Positions 17,306-26,811 of a stretch of 49,524 nt of DNA are shown here, piece by piece; positions within the stretch are counted from its first letter, which is position 1; every line of letters starts with the position of its first letter. The notes under the pieces were generated by a model. The model saw only the letters and a program-made list of their open reading frames with translations, was not told the origin of the DNA and ran no database searches. This DNA comes from an uncultured Acetatifactor sp. (GTDB lineage: Bacteria; Bacillota; Clostridia; Lachnospirales; Lachnospiraceae): assembly GCA_947631615.1 (NCBI GenBank), contig CANRLX010000012.1, positions 1 to 49,524 of the forward strand, given 5' to 3'. The translations under genes were made by a program, and so were the position numbers.

Positions 17306-18274
17306 TCACACCTCGCCGAGCAGCTCTCCCGCGGCGACCTTTATGCCGAGCAGAAAATCGTGGGCGCTCATCCGCTTCTTCCCCTCCATCTGAAGCTCAT
17401 AGATGCGCAGATTCCCCTCTCCTGCCGCCACCTCGATATAGTCCCTTGTGACCGCCGTGACCGCTCCCGGCGTGACGGGTATGCCGTTTACCTCCCGCAC
17501 CGCCTCCTCTACAGGCACGGACAGCGCCCTCCAGATCTTGAGCTGTTTACCGCGGTAGAAGGTATACGCGCTGGGCCAGGGATTCATCCCCCTGATCAGC
17601 CTGTCGATCTCTCCGGCGCTTTTCGCAAACGAGATCTTTCCCATCCGCTTTTCGATCAGAGGCGCGTAACAGGAGAGCTCCTCCTTCTGCTTTTCGGGAG
17701 TCAGCCTGCCCGCCTCAAGAAGGGAAAGCGTCTCCACGATCGCCTCTCCTCCCAGCGCCATCAGCTTGTCGTGGAGGGACTCGAACGTGTCGGTGTCCTC
17801 CACGGGGATCTTTTTTTGGTAGAGAATATCTCCGGTGTCGATCCCTTCGTTCATCTGCTGTATGGTGACGCCGGTCTCCCGCTCCCCGTCGATGATCACG
17901 TGCTGGATCGGCGAGGCCCCTCTGTATTTGGGCAGCAGGGAGGCGTGGATATTCAGACACCCGTACCCAGGGATCTCCAGGATCTCCCGGGACAAGATCT
18001 GTCCAAACGCCGCCACGATATACACGTCGGCGGCAAAGCCCCTAAGCTCCTCCACCGCCTGGGGCTCCTTGATCCTTCGGGGCTGGAAAACCAAAATACC
18101 GTGTTTGAGCGCACACTCCTTCACCGGCGGAAACTGCGGTTCCCCGCTCCTGCCCTTGGGCTTGTCTGGCTGGGTCACCACCGCGGTGATCTCATGTCCG
18201 GCGGCGATCAGCGCCTCCAGGGCGCCCACCGCAAAATCCGGTGTTCCCATAAATACGATCTTCATACGCCTCAC
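17306..18274 (-). CDS. fmt: Methionyl-tRNA formyltransferase
   Basis: Fmt formylates initiator Met-tRNA using 10-formyl-tetrahydrofolate. The 322-residue protein has the N-terminal VFMGTPDFAVGALEAL, the folate-site NIHASLLPKYRGASPIQ and the usual C-terminal tRNA-binding domain. It follows def immediately: the GTG at 18274 overlaps the def stop (GTGA), while an in-frame ATG at 18265 gives a slightly shorter protein. Def then removes the formyl group Fmt adds, so the pairing is functional. Confidence 0.96.
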   Translation of the reverse strand: MRRMKIVFMGTPDFAVGALEALIAAGHEITAVVTQPDKPKGRSGEPQFPPVKECALKHGILVFQPRRIKEPQAVEELRGFAADVYIVAAFGQILSREILEIPGYGCLNIHASLLPKYRGASPIQHVIIDGERETGVTIQQMNEGIDTGDILYQKKIPVEDTDTFESLHDKLMALGGEAIVETLSLLEAGRLTPEKQKEELSCYAPLIEKRMGKISFAKSAGEIDRLIRGMNPWPSAYTFYRGKQLKIWRALSVPVEEAVREVNGIPVTPGAVTAVTRDYIEVAAGEGNLRIYELQMEGKKRMSAHDFLLGIKVAAGELLGEV

Positions 18275-18750
18275 TCGCCCTCCTCGCTGTAGGCGGCATC
18301 CTTCAGCTCGCCCTCCACCTTCTCCACATACATATGCCCGTCCAGGTGGTCAAGCTCATGACAGATCGCCCTGGCAAGCAGCTCGGTCCCCTCGATCTCA
18401 ATGGGCTTCATGTTGATGTCGAGGGCAACCGCCTTCACGTAGTTGGGGCGGGTCACCACGCCGGTCTTGCCGGGAAGGCTTAAGCATCCCTCATTTCCGG
18501 TCTGCTCCCCGCTGCTCTCCACGATACGGGGATTGATCAGAACATAAGGGTCCTCCCCCGTGGTGTCGATGACCACGATCCTTTTGAGGATCCCCACCTG
18601 GGGGGCCGCAAGGCCGACGCCGTTTGCCTCGTACATCGTCTCCAGCATATCCTCGACCAGCTCCCGTATACGGGGAGTCACCTCCGTCACTTCCTTGCAC
18701 TTTTTGGTGAGCACCTCGTCGCCGTACTCCCTGATATTCCTGATTGCCAT
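18271..18750 (-). CDS. def: Peptide deformylase
   Basis: Def removes the N-formyl group from nascent proteins. All three conserved blocks are present in 159 residues: GVGLAAPQVG, EGCLSLPG (with the metal cysteine) and HELDHLDGHMYVE (the two metal histidines and the catalytic Glu). It is a normal type 1 enzyme in length. It lies between priA and fmt, with a 32-base gap to priA and a 4-base overlap with fmt. Confidence 0.97.
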   Translation of the reverse strand: MAIRNIREYGDEVLTKKCKEVTEVTPRIRELVEDMLETMYEANGVGLAAPQVGILKRIVVIDTTGEDPYVLINPRIVESSGEQTGNEGCLSLPGKTGVVTRPNYVKAVALDINMKPIEIEGTELLARAICHELDHLDGHMYVEKVEGELKDAAYSEEGE

Positions 18751-18782
18751 ATTCCTTCCCGCCTTTCTGTTTTGTGCCGCCG

Positions 18783-21029
18783 CTACACGGTGTTTATGGG
18801 ATCAAAGTCAAACTGCACCGTCTCCCGTCGGGGGGAAAGCCTTTTAAGCCTCTCCTCCAGCACATCCTTGGTATGTACAAGCCGCTCGTACTCGGTGTGC
18901 TTCACATAGAATACGAAGCGGAAGATATCGTTGATCCTTCCGATGGACGCCGGCGCCGGGCCGATCACAACGCACTCCGGCTTTCCCGTCTCTACGTCCT
19001 CTATAGACTTTACCACGTCCGACAGCATTTCTGCAAGCTGTTTCGCGCTCTCCTCATATTTTCCGCAGATCTGCACCGCCAGCATATGCGCCGCCGGCGG
19101 ATAGCCCGACATCTCCCGGTAGAGGATCTCCTCCTCGTAAAAGCCCTCGTAGTCCTGCTCTGCGGCGCGGACCACCGCATAATGCCCGGGCTGATAGGTC
19201 TGGATCACCGCCTCCCCGGGAAGGCTTCCCCTTCCGGCACGCCCCACCGCCTGGGTCAAAAGCTGAAAGGTCCGCTCTCCGGAGCGGTAATCGTTGGCCC
19301 CCAGGGAGAGATCCGCCGCCAGCACGCCGACCAGCGTCACATTCGGGAAATCATGCCCCTTGACGATCATCTGCGTGCCGATCAGCACGTCCGCTTCCCC
19401 GTTCGAGAAGGCCGACAATATCTGTCCGTAGCTGTCCTTAGCGCGGGTGGTATCCCCGTCCATGCGCAGCGTCCTGGCATGGGGAAACAGCTCTCTTAGC
19501 TTCTCCTCGATCTGCTGGGTGCCTGCGCGGAATCCCATGATATATTGAGAGCCGCACACCGGACAGCGCGCGGGTTTGGGCTCCTCGTGGCCGCAGTAGT
19601 GGCAGATCAGCCTCCCGCCCCTGTGCTCCGACAGGGACACATCACAGTGGGGGCACTTCATCACATGACCGCAGGCGCGGCAGGAGACGAAGCCCGCATA
19701 TCCCCTCCGGTTTAAAAACAGCATACTCTGCTGCCCCTTCGCCAGCCGGTCCGCCAGAAGCTCCTGAAGCTTCCTGCTGAAGATGGACCGGTTCCCCTCC
19801 TTCAGCTCCTGCCTGAGATCCACCGTGTAGACGGTGGGGAGAGCGCCTCCCGCCAGCCGTTTGTCCAGGGAAAACATCCGGTATTCCCCCCGCCTGGCCC
19901 GATAGTACGCCTCCAGGGAGGGCGTCGCGGATCCCAGCACCAGGCTGGCGCCGGAGAGCCTGGCCGCCTCCTCCGCCGTCTCCCGCGCGTGGTATTTGGG
20001 CGTGCTCTCACTCTTGTAGCTCCCCTCGTGCTCCTCGTCGATCACGATGAGCCCCAGGTTGGGAAAAGGGGTAAAAAGCGCGGACCGCGGTCCGATGATC
20101 ACATCGATCTCCCCGTTTTTGGCCCGCTCGCACTGGTCGTATTTTTCCCCGGGGGAGAGGGTGGAATTTATCACGCTGACGCGATCCCCGAATCTTCTGT
20201 AGAACCGAAGCAGCGTCTGATAGGTCAGGGCGATCTCCGGAATCAGCACGATGGCCTGGCGGCCTCTTTCCCTCATCTCGGCGATAAGCTGCATGTACAC
20301 CTCGGTCTTGCCGCTTCCCGTGATGCCGTGGATCAGATACGTCCCCGTCCTCCCCTCATCGAAGTCCCGGCACACCTCCTCCACGATCCGGCTCTGCTCC
20401 CCGCTCAAGGGGACCCGCCGTTCCTCCTCCGCCTGCAGCCTGACCGGATTGCGGTATCCCTCCGTGCGCTCCACGCGCAGGACGCCCGCCTGGTGCAGGC
20501 TCCTGACCGTGGCCGGAGAGACGCCCAGCTTCCCCGTGATCCACTCGTAAGGGATTCGGGGCTGCTCCGCCAGTGCGCGCAGAAGCCTTGCCTTTGCCGT
20601 CTGGTGCTTCCTCTCACATTCCCCCATGAGAGCGATGACTGCCTCTCGGTCGAGGATTCGCTCGACGCTTCGGCGCTCCAGCTTCCGGACGGACTGCTTG
20701 GCGGGAAGCACCGTCTTTAACGCCTGGATCATAGTGCCGCCGAAATTGCGCCGGATAAAGGACGCCAGCTCTATCATGCGGTCCTCCACATTCACACCCT
20801 TCGGGGCGATCTCCACGATATCCTTGGTGCGCGCCGGATCAAATTTACATTCCTCCCCGATCCCGACACAATATCCCCTCCGCAGAGAGTTTCCGTTTCC
20901 GAAGGGGACCATGACGCAGGCCCCCACCTCCAGCGTGTCCCGAAGCCTCTCCGGAACGCGGTACTGAAAGGTCCTATCCAGTTTTTCATGAGAGATATCC
21001 ACAATGATATCCGCGTAGCGCTCTCTCAA
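18783..21029 (-). CDS. priA: Primosomal protein N' (replication restart helicase)
   Basis: PriA recognises abandoned forks and reloads the replicative helicase. The 748-residue protein has an N-terminal DNA-binding region, Walker A GITGSGKTEVY, DEEH in Walker B, and a zinc-binding insert of paired cysteines (CRACGH, CPHCD, CHYCGH, CPVCGS) between the helicase lobes, ending with TQAVGRAGRG and a C-terminal domain. It overlaps the murE stop by 4 bases. Confidence 0.97.
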   Translation of the reverse strand: MRERYADIIVDISHEKLDRTFQYRVPERLRDTLEVGACVMVPFGNGNSLRRGYCVGIGEECKFDPARTKDIVEIAPKGVNVEDRMIELASFIRRNFGGTMIQALKTVLPAKQSVRKLERRSVERILDREAVIALMGECERKHQTAKARLLRALAEQPRIPYEWITGKLGVSPATVRSLHQAGVLRVERTEGYRNPVRLQAEEERRVPLSGEQSRIVEEVCRDFDEGRTGTYLIHGITGSGKTEVYMQLIAEMRERGRQAIVLIPEIALTYQTLLRFYRRFGDRVSVINSTLSPGEKYDQCERAKNGEIDVIIGPRSALFTPFPNLGLIVIDEEHEGSYKSESTPKYHARETAEEAARLSGASLVLGSATPSLEAYYRARRGEYRMFSLDKRLAGGALPTVYTVDLRQELKEGNRSIFSRKLQELLADRLAKGQQSMLFLNRRGYAGFVSCRACGHVMKCPHCDVSLSEHRGGRLICHYCGHEEPKPARCPVCGSQYIMGFRAGTQQIEEKLRELFPHARTLRMDGDTTRAKDSYGQILSAFSNGEADVLIGTQMIVKGHDFPNVTLVGVLAADLSLGANDYRSGERTFQLLTQAVGRAGRGSLPGEAVIQTYQPGHYAVVRAAEQDYEGFYEEEILYREMSGYPPAAHMLAVQICGKYEESAKQLAEMLSDVVKSIEDVETGKPECVVIGPAPASIGRINDIFRFVFYVKHTEYERLVHTKDVLEERLKRLSPRRETVQFDFDPINTV

Positions 21030-22492
21030 CGGCGTTCCTCCAAGATCTCCCGTATCAGGACCCTCTCGTCCATAGGGTATTTTACCCCCTTTATCTCCTG
21101 ATAATCCTCGTGTCCCTTGCCCGCCAGCACAATAATATCCCCCGCTTCCCCGTGCTCTATCACATAGCGGATGGCTTCCCTGCGGTCGCAGATCTCCACA
21201 TAGTTCCCTCCGGTCTTTGCCATTCCCGTCTTGATGTCGTCGATGATCGCCTGCGGCTCCTCAAAGCGCGGATTGTCGGAGGTGATAACGGTGAAGTCCG
21301 CCAGCCTGCCGCTGACCTCCCCCATCTCAAAACGCCGCTGCCTGGAGCGGTTTCCCCCGCACCCAAACAGACAGATCAGTCTGTGGGGCTCGTATTCTCT
21401 GAGCGTGGTGAGCAGGCTCTCCAGCGCCATAGCGTTGTGGGCATAATCGATCAGCAAGGTAAAATCGTCCGACACCTTCACCATCTCAATGCGCCCCTTC
21501 ACGCTGGCCGTAAGAAGCGCCTTTTGGATATCCCCGCCGCTTACGCCAAAATGCCTGCAGACAGCGATAGCCGCCAGGGCATTGTACACGCTGAACCTGC
21601 CGGGCGTGCGCACCTCCACCGCAAGCTCAAACGGGCCGCTCACCCGAAACGAAACTCCCAGCTCCCCGGGCTTTCTCACCAGCTTCCTGTCCAGAGCCCT
21701 GAGCGTACAGCTCTCTCCCAGGCCAAAGCTCTCCAGGGTGCAGGTGTGTCCCTCGGTCACCTGCCGCCAATGGCTGTCGTCTCCGTTTACGATGCCGACC
21801 CTGCACTGCCGAAACAAAAGCCCCTTGCACGCCAGATATTCCTCGAAGCTCGCATGTTCGTTGGGCCCGATGTGATCCGGCTCCAGGTTGGTAAAGACCC
21901 CGTAGTCAAACACAAACCCCTGGGTCCGGTGGAGCATCAGCGCCTGGGAGGACACCTCCATCACCACGGTGTCCAGGCCCGCCTCCACCATTCGGGCAAA
22001 GTACTCCTGGAGCAGATAGGATTCCGGAGTGGTATTGTCGGCGTGGATATGCTCCTTTCCGATGATCACCTCGATCGTTCCCACAAGCCCCACCTTGTGC
22101 CCCGCGTTCTCCAGGATGGACTTCACCAGATAGGTGGTGGTGGTCTTGCCCTTGGTTCCGGTGATCCCGATGACCTTTAACTTTTCCGCGGGGTGCCCGA
22201 AATAGGCGGCGGAAATAAACGCCATAGCATATCGGGTATCCGGCACCAGGATAACGGTCACATCACGGGCATCCACTCCCTGTACCGGCCTGGACACCAC
22301 CAGCGCCTTCGCCCCCCGTCCCGTCACCTCCTCCGCAAAGGAGTGGCCGTCAAAGTTGGCGCCCGCAATACAGAGAAAAAGGCACCCTTTTGTCACTTTT
22401 CTGGAGTCGTAGACGACCCCGCTCACCTCCTGATCCACGGACCCCTGAATACAGGAATATTCCAACCCTTCCAGCAAATCGGCTAATCTCAT
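21026..22492 (-). CDS. murE: UDP-MurNAc-tripeptide synthetase, meso-DAP type
   Basis: MurE adds the third residue of the peptidoglycan stem peptide. The ATP motif GITGTKGKTTTT, the middle-domain SSQALMLHRTQG and the C-terminal SDNPRFEEPQ are visible. The DNPR motif is the marker for meso-diaminopimelate specificity, as expected in Lachnospiraceae. I chose ATG 22492 (MRLADLLEGLEY) rather than the in-frame ATG 22522, because AAGGAAGG lies just ahead of it and the family starts there. It is 488 residues and overlaps priA by 4 bases. Confidence 0.96.
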   Translation of the reverse strand: MRLADLLEGLEYSCIQGSVDQEVSGVVYDSRKVTKGCLFLCIAGANFDGHSFAEEVTGRGAKALVVSRPVQGVDARDVTVILVPDTRYAMAFISAAYFGHPAEKLKVIGITGTKGKTTTTYLVKSILENAGHKVGLVGTIEVIIGKEHIHADNTTPESYLLQEYFARMVEAGLDTVVMEVSSQALMLHRTQGFVFDYGVFTNLEPDHIGPNEHASFEEYLACKGLLFRQCRVGIVNGDDSHWRQVTEGHTCTLESFGLGESCTLRALDRKLVRKPGELGVSFRVSGPFELAVEVRTPGRFSVYNALAAIAVCRHFGVSGGDIQKALLTASVKGRIEMVKVSDDFTLLIDYAHNAMALESLLTTLREYEPHRLICLFGCGGNRSRQRRFEMGEVSGRLADFTVITSDNPRFEEPQAIIDDIKTGMAKTGGNYVEICDRREAIRYVIEHGEAGDIIVLAGKGHEDYQEIKGVKYPMDERVLIREILEERR

Positions 22493-22627
22493 ATTGCACA
22501 CCTTCCTTATGGCTCTCGTCAAAACATACTTTGTTTTATTTTACTCCTTTTTTGGATTTTCTACCACCCCAAAAATAAGCCTTCTCCAAATATCGCCCGG
22601 GGCGCCTCCGACGCACATCCTTCACGC

Positions 22628-22657
22628 AAAAAGCTGCGGCATTTCTGCCACAGCCTT
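22628..22657 (-). terminator. Rho-independent terminator after the coiled-coil gene
   Basis: On the minus strand GCTGTGGC and GCCGCAGC form an 8-bp stem (one G-T pair) with a 6-base loop and are followed by TTTTT. It lies about 40 bases past the stop at 22696 and separates that gene from murE. Confidence 0.8.
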
Positions 22658-22695
22658 TCCTCTGACCTTTCTCTTTTGCCTCAACAAACGGCGTC

Positions 22696-23682
22696 TCAAA
22701 GAACGGTGTCCACCGAAGAGCCCTTGATATCCTCCGCCACAAGTCCGAGCTGGTCCAGCATCTCCTGCACCTTTCTCTGGGCATCCTCCAGCTCCTGATC
22801 GGCCTGCTGTGTGACGTCCTCGCCGTCCAGGACCTCCTCGGTGAGCTCCTCCGTCTCTTCCTCCCGCTCCTTTCTCTTTTCCCGAATCTGCTCCTCCTCT
22901 TTTCGCTTCTCCTCGAGCTTCTCGCCCTGCTCCTTCCGCTTCTTTTGTTCCTCGTCGAGATGCTCTCTGCTCTGGTCCGCCAGCATACCCAGGATATCGT
23001 CGCTGGCGGCATCCATGATCTGCTCCGCCGTGTCCGACGCCTCGGTCATCGGGGAATATTTCAGGCGCTCCAGGCGAATCCCCCGCACCATAGCATTTTC
23101 CCCCTGGATCTGCCCCTTTATCTTCTCCGCGTCGCGCAGATAACTCTTGATCTCTCCGTGGTGATCCAGCAGCGCCTTCTGGTAATCGGTCAGGCCGTTC
23201 TCATAAATCTCCGCAAGCCGCTTCTCCTCTTCCTCCGTGAAGCGGTCTTCCCCGGGACACATGTCGCGCTCCTGGGCCCTGACGAGAAGCTCGGCGTCCC
23301 TCTGCTCCTGGCTGTCCGCGGCCACGCCATAGCCCTGTCGAAGCTGGTCCTCCTGGGCGCGGATCTGGGAGATCGCCTCTTTCTTGTCCTTTAAATCGTC
23401 CTGCAGCCGTCTGACGTTCTCCTGGTGAAGATCCCGCTCCCTGTCGGTGGCGCGGTCCAAATCCCAGGCGTCCCCGATGATCTTTTGGGCCCGCTCTCTG
23501 GCGCGCTGCCTCTTATCCTCTATCCGGATCTGATTCAGCTTCGTATCTCCGCTGTAGAGGGACTTTCTGCCGGATGTCTTACCCGACTCTGCCATCTCTT
23601 TTTTGGCCTTCTGCATCACCTGAAAGCCCAGAACGGTATTTTCGCTTCCGGCGTAAAAGGATTGGGTCTTTTGCATTTTCAT
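22696..23682 (-). CDS. Unrecognised charged coiled-coil protein
   Basis: The 328-residue product has no membrane helix or signal peptide. A short N-terminal region (MKMQKTQSFYAGSENTVLGF) is followed by long, strongly charged heptad-rich segments, including a Lys/Glu-only stretch around residues 240-285, and an acidic C-terminus. I do not recognise a family. I chose ATG 23682 because AGAGGTGG precedes it; the frame upstream to 23823 runs into the promoter of the divergent MATE gene and looks non-coding. It has its own terminator, so it is a single-gene unit. A structural or cytoskeletal-like role is possible but unsupported. Confidence 0.7.
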   Translation of the reverse strand: MKMQKTQSFYAGSENTVLGFQVMQKAKKEMAESGKTSGRKSLYSGDTKLNQIRIEDKRQRARERAQKIIGDAWDLDRATDRERDLHQENVRRLQDDLKDKKEAISQIRAQEDQLRQGYGVAADSQEQRDAELLVRAQERDMCPGEDRFTEEEEKRLAEIYENGLTDYQKALLDHHGEIKSYLRDAEKIKGQIQGENAMVRGIRLERLKYSPMTEASDTAEQIMDAASDDILGMLADQSREHLDEEQKKRKEQGEKLEEKRKEEEQIREKRKEREEETEELTEEVLDGEDVTQQADQELEDAQRKVQEMLDQLGLVAEDIKGSSVDTVL

Positions 23683-23773
23683 CCGAGCCACCTCTTTTCC
23701 TACACTTATAAAGCAGATATCGGCACGGCTCTCCCGAAACTTTAGACACCGCAAAAAAGAAACCCAAAGGGGC

Positions 23774-23801
23774 TTGAAAAACGGAAAAAATTTCTTATAA
23801 T
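23774..23801 (+). promoter_or_regulatory. Promoter of the MATE gene
   Basis: TTGAAA and TATAAT are separated by 16 bases, about 45 bases ahead of the chosen start codon. Confidence 0.6.
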
Positions 23802-23846
23802 AAGGTATTGACTTATGAGGCAAAAGAAAACCGGAAGGTGGCAGCT

Positions 23847-25193
23847 ATGACCAAAACAACCGATCTGACAAGGGGACCCCTTTGGAAACAGATTTTTCTG
23901 TTCAGTCTTCCCCTGATGCTCTCCAATCTGCTCCAGGTGCTTTTCAATATGTCCGACATCGCCGTGGTCGGCCGTTTCGCCGGCTCCCAGGCCCTGGGGG
24001 CGGTGGGCTCCACCACCACCCTGGTCGCTCTGTTCACCGGATTTCTCATCGGCATGGGATGCGGGGTAAACGTGCTTACCGCGCGCTTTTTCGGCGCCCG
24101 AAAAGACAAGGACCTGTCAGAGACCGTCCACACCTCGTTTCTGGTCTGTCTCGCGGCCGGCGTCCTGATCCTCTGTTTCGGCCTCCTGTTCGCCCAATCC
24201 CTGTTGCAGATCCTGCACACCAAGGGGGAGCTGATCGACGGGGCGGTCCTCTATTTGCGCATCTATTTTCTGGGGATGCCGGCGCTCGCCCTGTACAACT
24301 TTGGAAACGCGGTGTTCAGCGCCGTGGGCGACACAAAAAAACCGCTGTATATTCTGCTTTCAGCGGGAATCCTAAACGTGATCTTAAATTTATTTTTTGT
24401 CATCGTCTGCAGGCTGAACGTGGCGGGCGTCGCCCTCGCCAGCGTGATCTCCCAGTATGGCTCAGCCCTCCTGATCACGGCGGCCCTGTTTCGCAGAAAA
24501 AGCGAGCCCTACGGCCTTCGTCTGTCCGATCTGCGCCCCACGGCGCACAAGGTCAAAAACATTCTCGCGCTCTCCCTCCCCTCCGGAATCCAGTATGCCA
24601 TCTTCCAGATCGCCAATTTGTTCATTCAGGCGGGCGTCAACTCCTTTGACGCGGTGGTGGTAGAGGGGAACGCCGCGGCAGCCAACGCCGACGGGCTGGT
24701 GTACGATGTGATGGCGGCCTTTTACACTGCCTGCTCCAGCTTTATCGGGCAAAACTGCGGGGCGCGCAAAAAAGACCGCGTGCTCAAAAGCTACGGGATC
24801 AGCCTCGCCTACTCCTTCGGCTTCGGTGCCTTTCTGGGGCTGTCCCTGGCGGCCTTCGGACGCGCCTTTCTCTCCCTCTTCGCCGCGGATCCCGCCGTGA
24901 TAGACGCGGGTATGCACCGGCTCGTCATCATGGGCTTCTCCTATGCCGTCTCCGCCTTCATGGACGCTTCCATCGCCGCCTCGCGGGGGCTGGGAAAGAG
25001 CCTGATCCCCACCGTCATCGTGATCCTGGGTTCCTGCGTCTTTCGGGTGGTCTGGGTCTACACGATCTTTGCCTTCTTCGGCACCATCACTTCCCTCTAT
25101 CTTTTGTATGTCTTCTCCTGGTCTCTCACCGCCGTGGCGGAGATGCTCTATCTGGCCCGATGCTTTCGGGAACAGCTCGACCGGCTGTCGTAA
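23847..25193 (+). CDS. MATE-family efflux transporter
   Basis: The 448-residue polytopic protein is a MATE exporter (cation-coupled efflux of drugs or metabolites). The N-terminus LTRGPLWKQIFLFSLPLMLS and the first-helix region LLQVLFNMSDIAVVGRFAG are typical of the DinF/NorM-related branch in Clostridia, with about twelve helices in two homologous halves. I chose ATG 23847 because GGAAGGTGG sits 5 bases ahead; the in-frame ATG at 23808 is at the predicted transcription start. It is the first plus-strand gene of the window and stands alone. Confidence 0.92.
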   Translation: MTKTTDLTRGPLWKQIFLFSLPLMLSNLLQVLFNMSDIAVVGRFAGSQALGAVGSTTTLVALFTGFLIGMGCGVNVLTARFFGARKDKDLSETVHTSFLVCLAAGVLILCFGLLFAQSLLQILHTKGELIDGAVLYLRIYFLGMPALALYNFGNAVFSAVGDTKKPLYILLSAGILNVILNLFFVIVCRLNVAGVALASVISQYGSALLITAALFRRKSEPYGLRLSDLRPTAHKVKNILALSLPSGIQYAIFQIANLFIQAGVNSFDAVVVEGNAAAANADGLVYDVMAAFYTACSSFIGQNCGARKKDRVLKSYGISLAYSFGFGAFLGLSLAAFGRAFLSLFAADPAVIDAGMHRLVIMGFSYAVSAFMDASIAASRGLGKSLIPTVIVILGSCVFRVVWVYTIFAFFGTITSLYLLYVFSWSLTAVAEMLYLARCFREQLDRLS

Positions 25194-25253
25194 GCCCCCG
25201 TAAGGCCCGCAGCCGGATGCCGCCCGCCGTTTCCGCCTTTCAAAACCGCCGCG

Positions 25254-25523
25254 TCACTCATGACCGTCCTCCCGATAAATGTAATTGGAGTACGCCGTCT
25301 TTGCCGTTATGCCCTCCATCCTCCCGATCTTGCCGGAGAGGGCGCTGATCACATCCTGGGGGGCGTCCACGGCAATGCTGATAATGCTGATCCCCTTCTT
25401 TCTGTAAGGGATTCCCATCCGCCCCACGATATACTGGGAATATTCGTGGAGGACACGATTCATCTGCTCCGCAGAATCCAGATTTTCCACGATGATCCCG
25501 ATCACAGCAACTCTTGTCTCCAT
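25254..25523 (-). CDS. TM1266-type iron-only hydrogenase system regulator (ACT-like)
   Basis: The 89-residue protein (METRVAVIGIIVENLD start, QYIVGRMGIPYRKKGISIIS middle) matches the small ACT-fold family often found beside FeFe-hydrogenase maturation genes and named for TM1266. Its role is only predicted in the family. No hydrogenase gene is present here, so its context is uninformative. AGGGAGG precedes ATG 25523, and a promoter with good spacing lies at 25567-25595, so it appears to be a single-gene unit. Confidence 0.85.
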   Translation of the reverse strand: METRVAVIGIIVENLDSAEQMNRVLHEYSQYIVGRMGIPYRKKGISIISIAVDAPQDVISALSGKIGRMEGITAKTAYSNYIYREDGHE

Positions 25524-25566
25524 AAGCGTTCCTCCCTGTGCCGTCGTTTTTTGTCACTGTCCTTTC

Positions 25567-25595
25567 ATTTTACCCTGTCCGAATCCATTTGGCAA
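25567..25595 (-). promoter_or_regulatory. Promoter of the TM1266-type gene
   Basis: TTGCCA and TAAAAT are separated by exactly 17 bases on the minus strand, 44 bases before the start codon. Confidence 0.55.
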
Positions 25596-25636
25596 GCGCC
25601 GCAGGAAACCGTCCTTACGCCTTGGGCCGGACACAG

Positions 25637-25667
25637 AAAAAGGCTCCGGCATCACCGGAACCTTTTC
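25637..25667 (-). terminator. Rho-independent terminator after the PfkB gene
   Basis: AAAAGG-x-TCCGG pairs with CCGGA-x-CCTTTT around a 5-base loop, with TTTTT at the end of the minus-strand stem. It lies 120 bases past the PfkB stop and ahead of the TM1266-type promoter. Confidence 0.75.
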
Positions 25668-25689
25668 CTGTTTCTTATGAGGGGGGGAA

Positions 25690-25718
25690 ATCGTTAAAAA
25701 AACAATTTTCTTAACGAT
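25690..25718. repeat. AT-rich inverted repeat downstream of the PfkB gene
   Basis: ATCGTTAA and TTAACGAT form an 8-bp inverted repeat whose loop contains a further AAAA/TTTT pairing. It could be a second terminator stem for the PfkB transcript or a regulator site; the sequence does not decide. Confidence 0.45.
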
Positions 25719-25786
25719 CTTTAAACATCATACCCGAAAAATGTGTCCATTTTGTGTTCACTTTGTGAGGGAAAAATAAATTTTTT

Positions 25787-26695
25787 CTAAACTTGCAGAA
25801 GCTCCAGATACTGATTCATGGATATCACGGCCGCCTCCTGCGTCAGCGCATTGGCAGCGGAGAGGGCGATCGCCTTCTGCATAGCAAGCTGCGGCGCCTC
25901 ATGACTCGCCTCGCTCATACACAGGGAAGCTACCACACTGTCCCCGCAGCCCACCGTGTTCACCGTCTTGATCTTTTTGGCGCTCTCAAACAGCACCGTG
26001 TCCGCATCCACATACAGAAGGCCCTGATTTCCCAGAGACACCACGACCTTCTCGATCCCTCCGTCCACCAGCTTGCGGGCCTCCTCCACAATGGCATCCC
26101 GATCCCGCAGCCTCCTTCCGGCCAGGTACTCCAGCTCCTTCCGGTTCGGCTTGATCAGGTAGGGCTTGGCCTTGACGCCCTCCCGCAGAAATTCTCCGGA
26201 GGTATCCAGGATCACTCTGCGGCCCTCCTCGCGGCATCTTTGGATCAGCTCCGCATAGATGGTGAGGGGCACGCCCACCGGAGCGCTCCCGCAGAGCACA
26301 AAGAGCTCCCCCGTCTCCAGACAGTATTCAAATTCCTTGCGGAAATTCGCAAGCTCCTTCTCGGAAATGGCGGGCCCCGGCTCCAGGATCTCCGTCACAT
26401 AGCCGTCGTCCGTGAGGATATTCACGCTGGTCCTGGTGTCCCCCCTGGTCCTGGTAAAATGGCACTCCACTCCCAGCTTCATCATGGAGTCCTCGATCAT
26501 CCTTCCGCCGTAGCCGCCTAAGAAGCCCATAGCCGCCACCGGCAGATGAAACTGCCGCAGGATCTTGGCCACATTGATGCCCTTTCCTCCCGCCATATCG
26601 GCGGCGGCACGGGCCCTGTTGATGTCTCCCATCACGACCCTGCCGATCTCCACGGTCTTGTCCACCGCCGGGTTCAATGTCACTGTAACGATCAT
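25787..26695 (-). CDS. PfkB-type sugar-phosphate kinase (1-phosphofructokinase-like)
   Basis: The 302-residue kinase starts MIVTVTLNPAVDKTVEIG, has the ribokinase-family signature GGKGINVAKIL and the catalytic motif NTVGCGDSVVAS with its aspartate. The start and lengths match the hexose-phosphate kinases of the FruK/LacC branch, which phosphorylate fructose-1-phosphate or tagatose-6-phosphate. No PTS or aldolase gene is next to it, so the substrate cannot be assigned. It appears to be transcribed alone, with a terminator behind it. Confidence 0.88.
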   Translation of the reverse strand: MIVTVTLNPAVDKTVEIGRVVMGDINRARAAADMAGGKGINVAKILRQFHLPVAAMGFLGGYGGRMIEDSMMKLGVECHFTRTRGDTRTSVNILTDDGYVTEILEPGPAISEKELANFRKEFEYCLETGELFVLCGSAPVGVPLTIYAELIQRCREEGRRVILDTSGEFLREGVKAKPYLIKPNRKELEYLAGRRLRDRDAIVEEARKLVDGGIEKVVVSLGNQGLLYVDADTVLFESAKKIKTVNTVGCGDSVVASLCMSEASHEAPQLAMQKAIALSAANALTQEAAVISMNQYLELLQV

Positions 26696-26811
26696 TTCTC
26701 TTCTCCGCCTCCCCTGTCCCGCCGATACGGCGTAACGCTCTCGGTCTTATCTTATCACAGTTCTTTTGCAAATTCTATAGGGAGAACGCTTTTTTAGGGG
26801 TTTCCTTCTCT

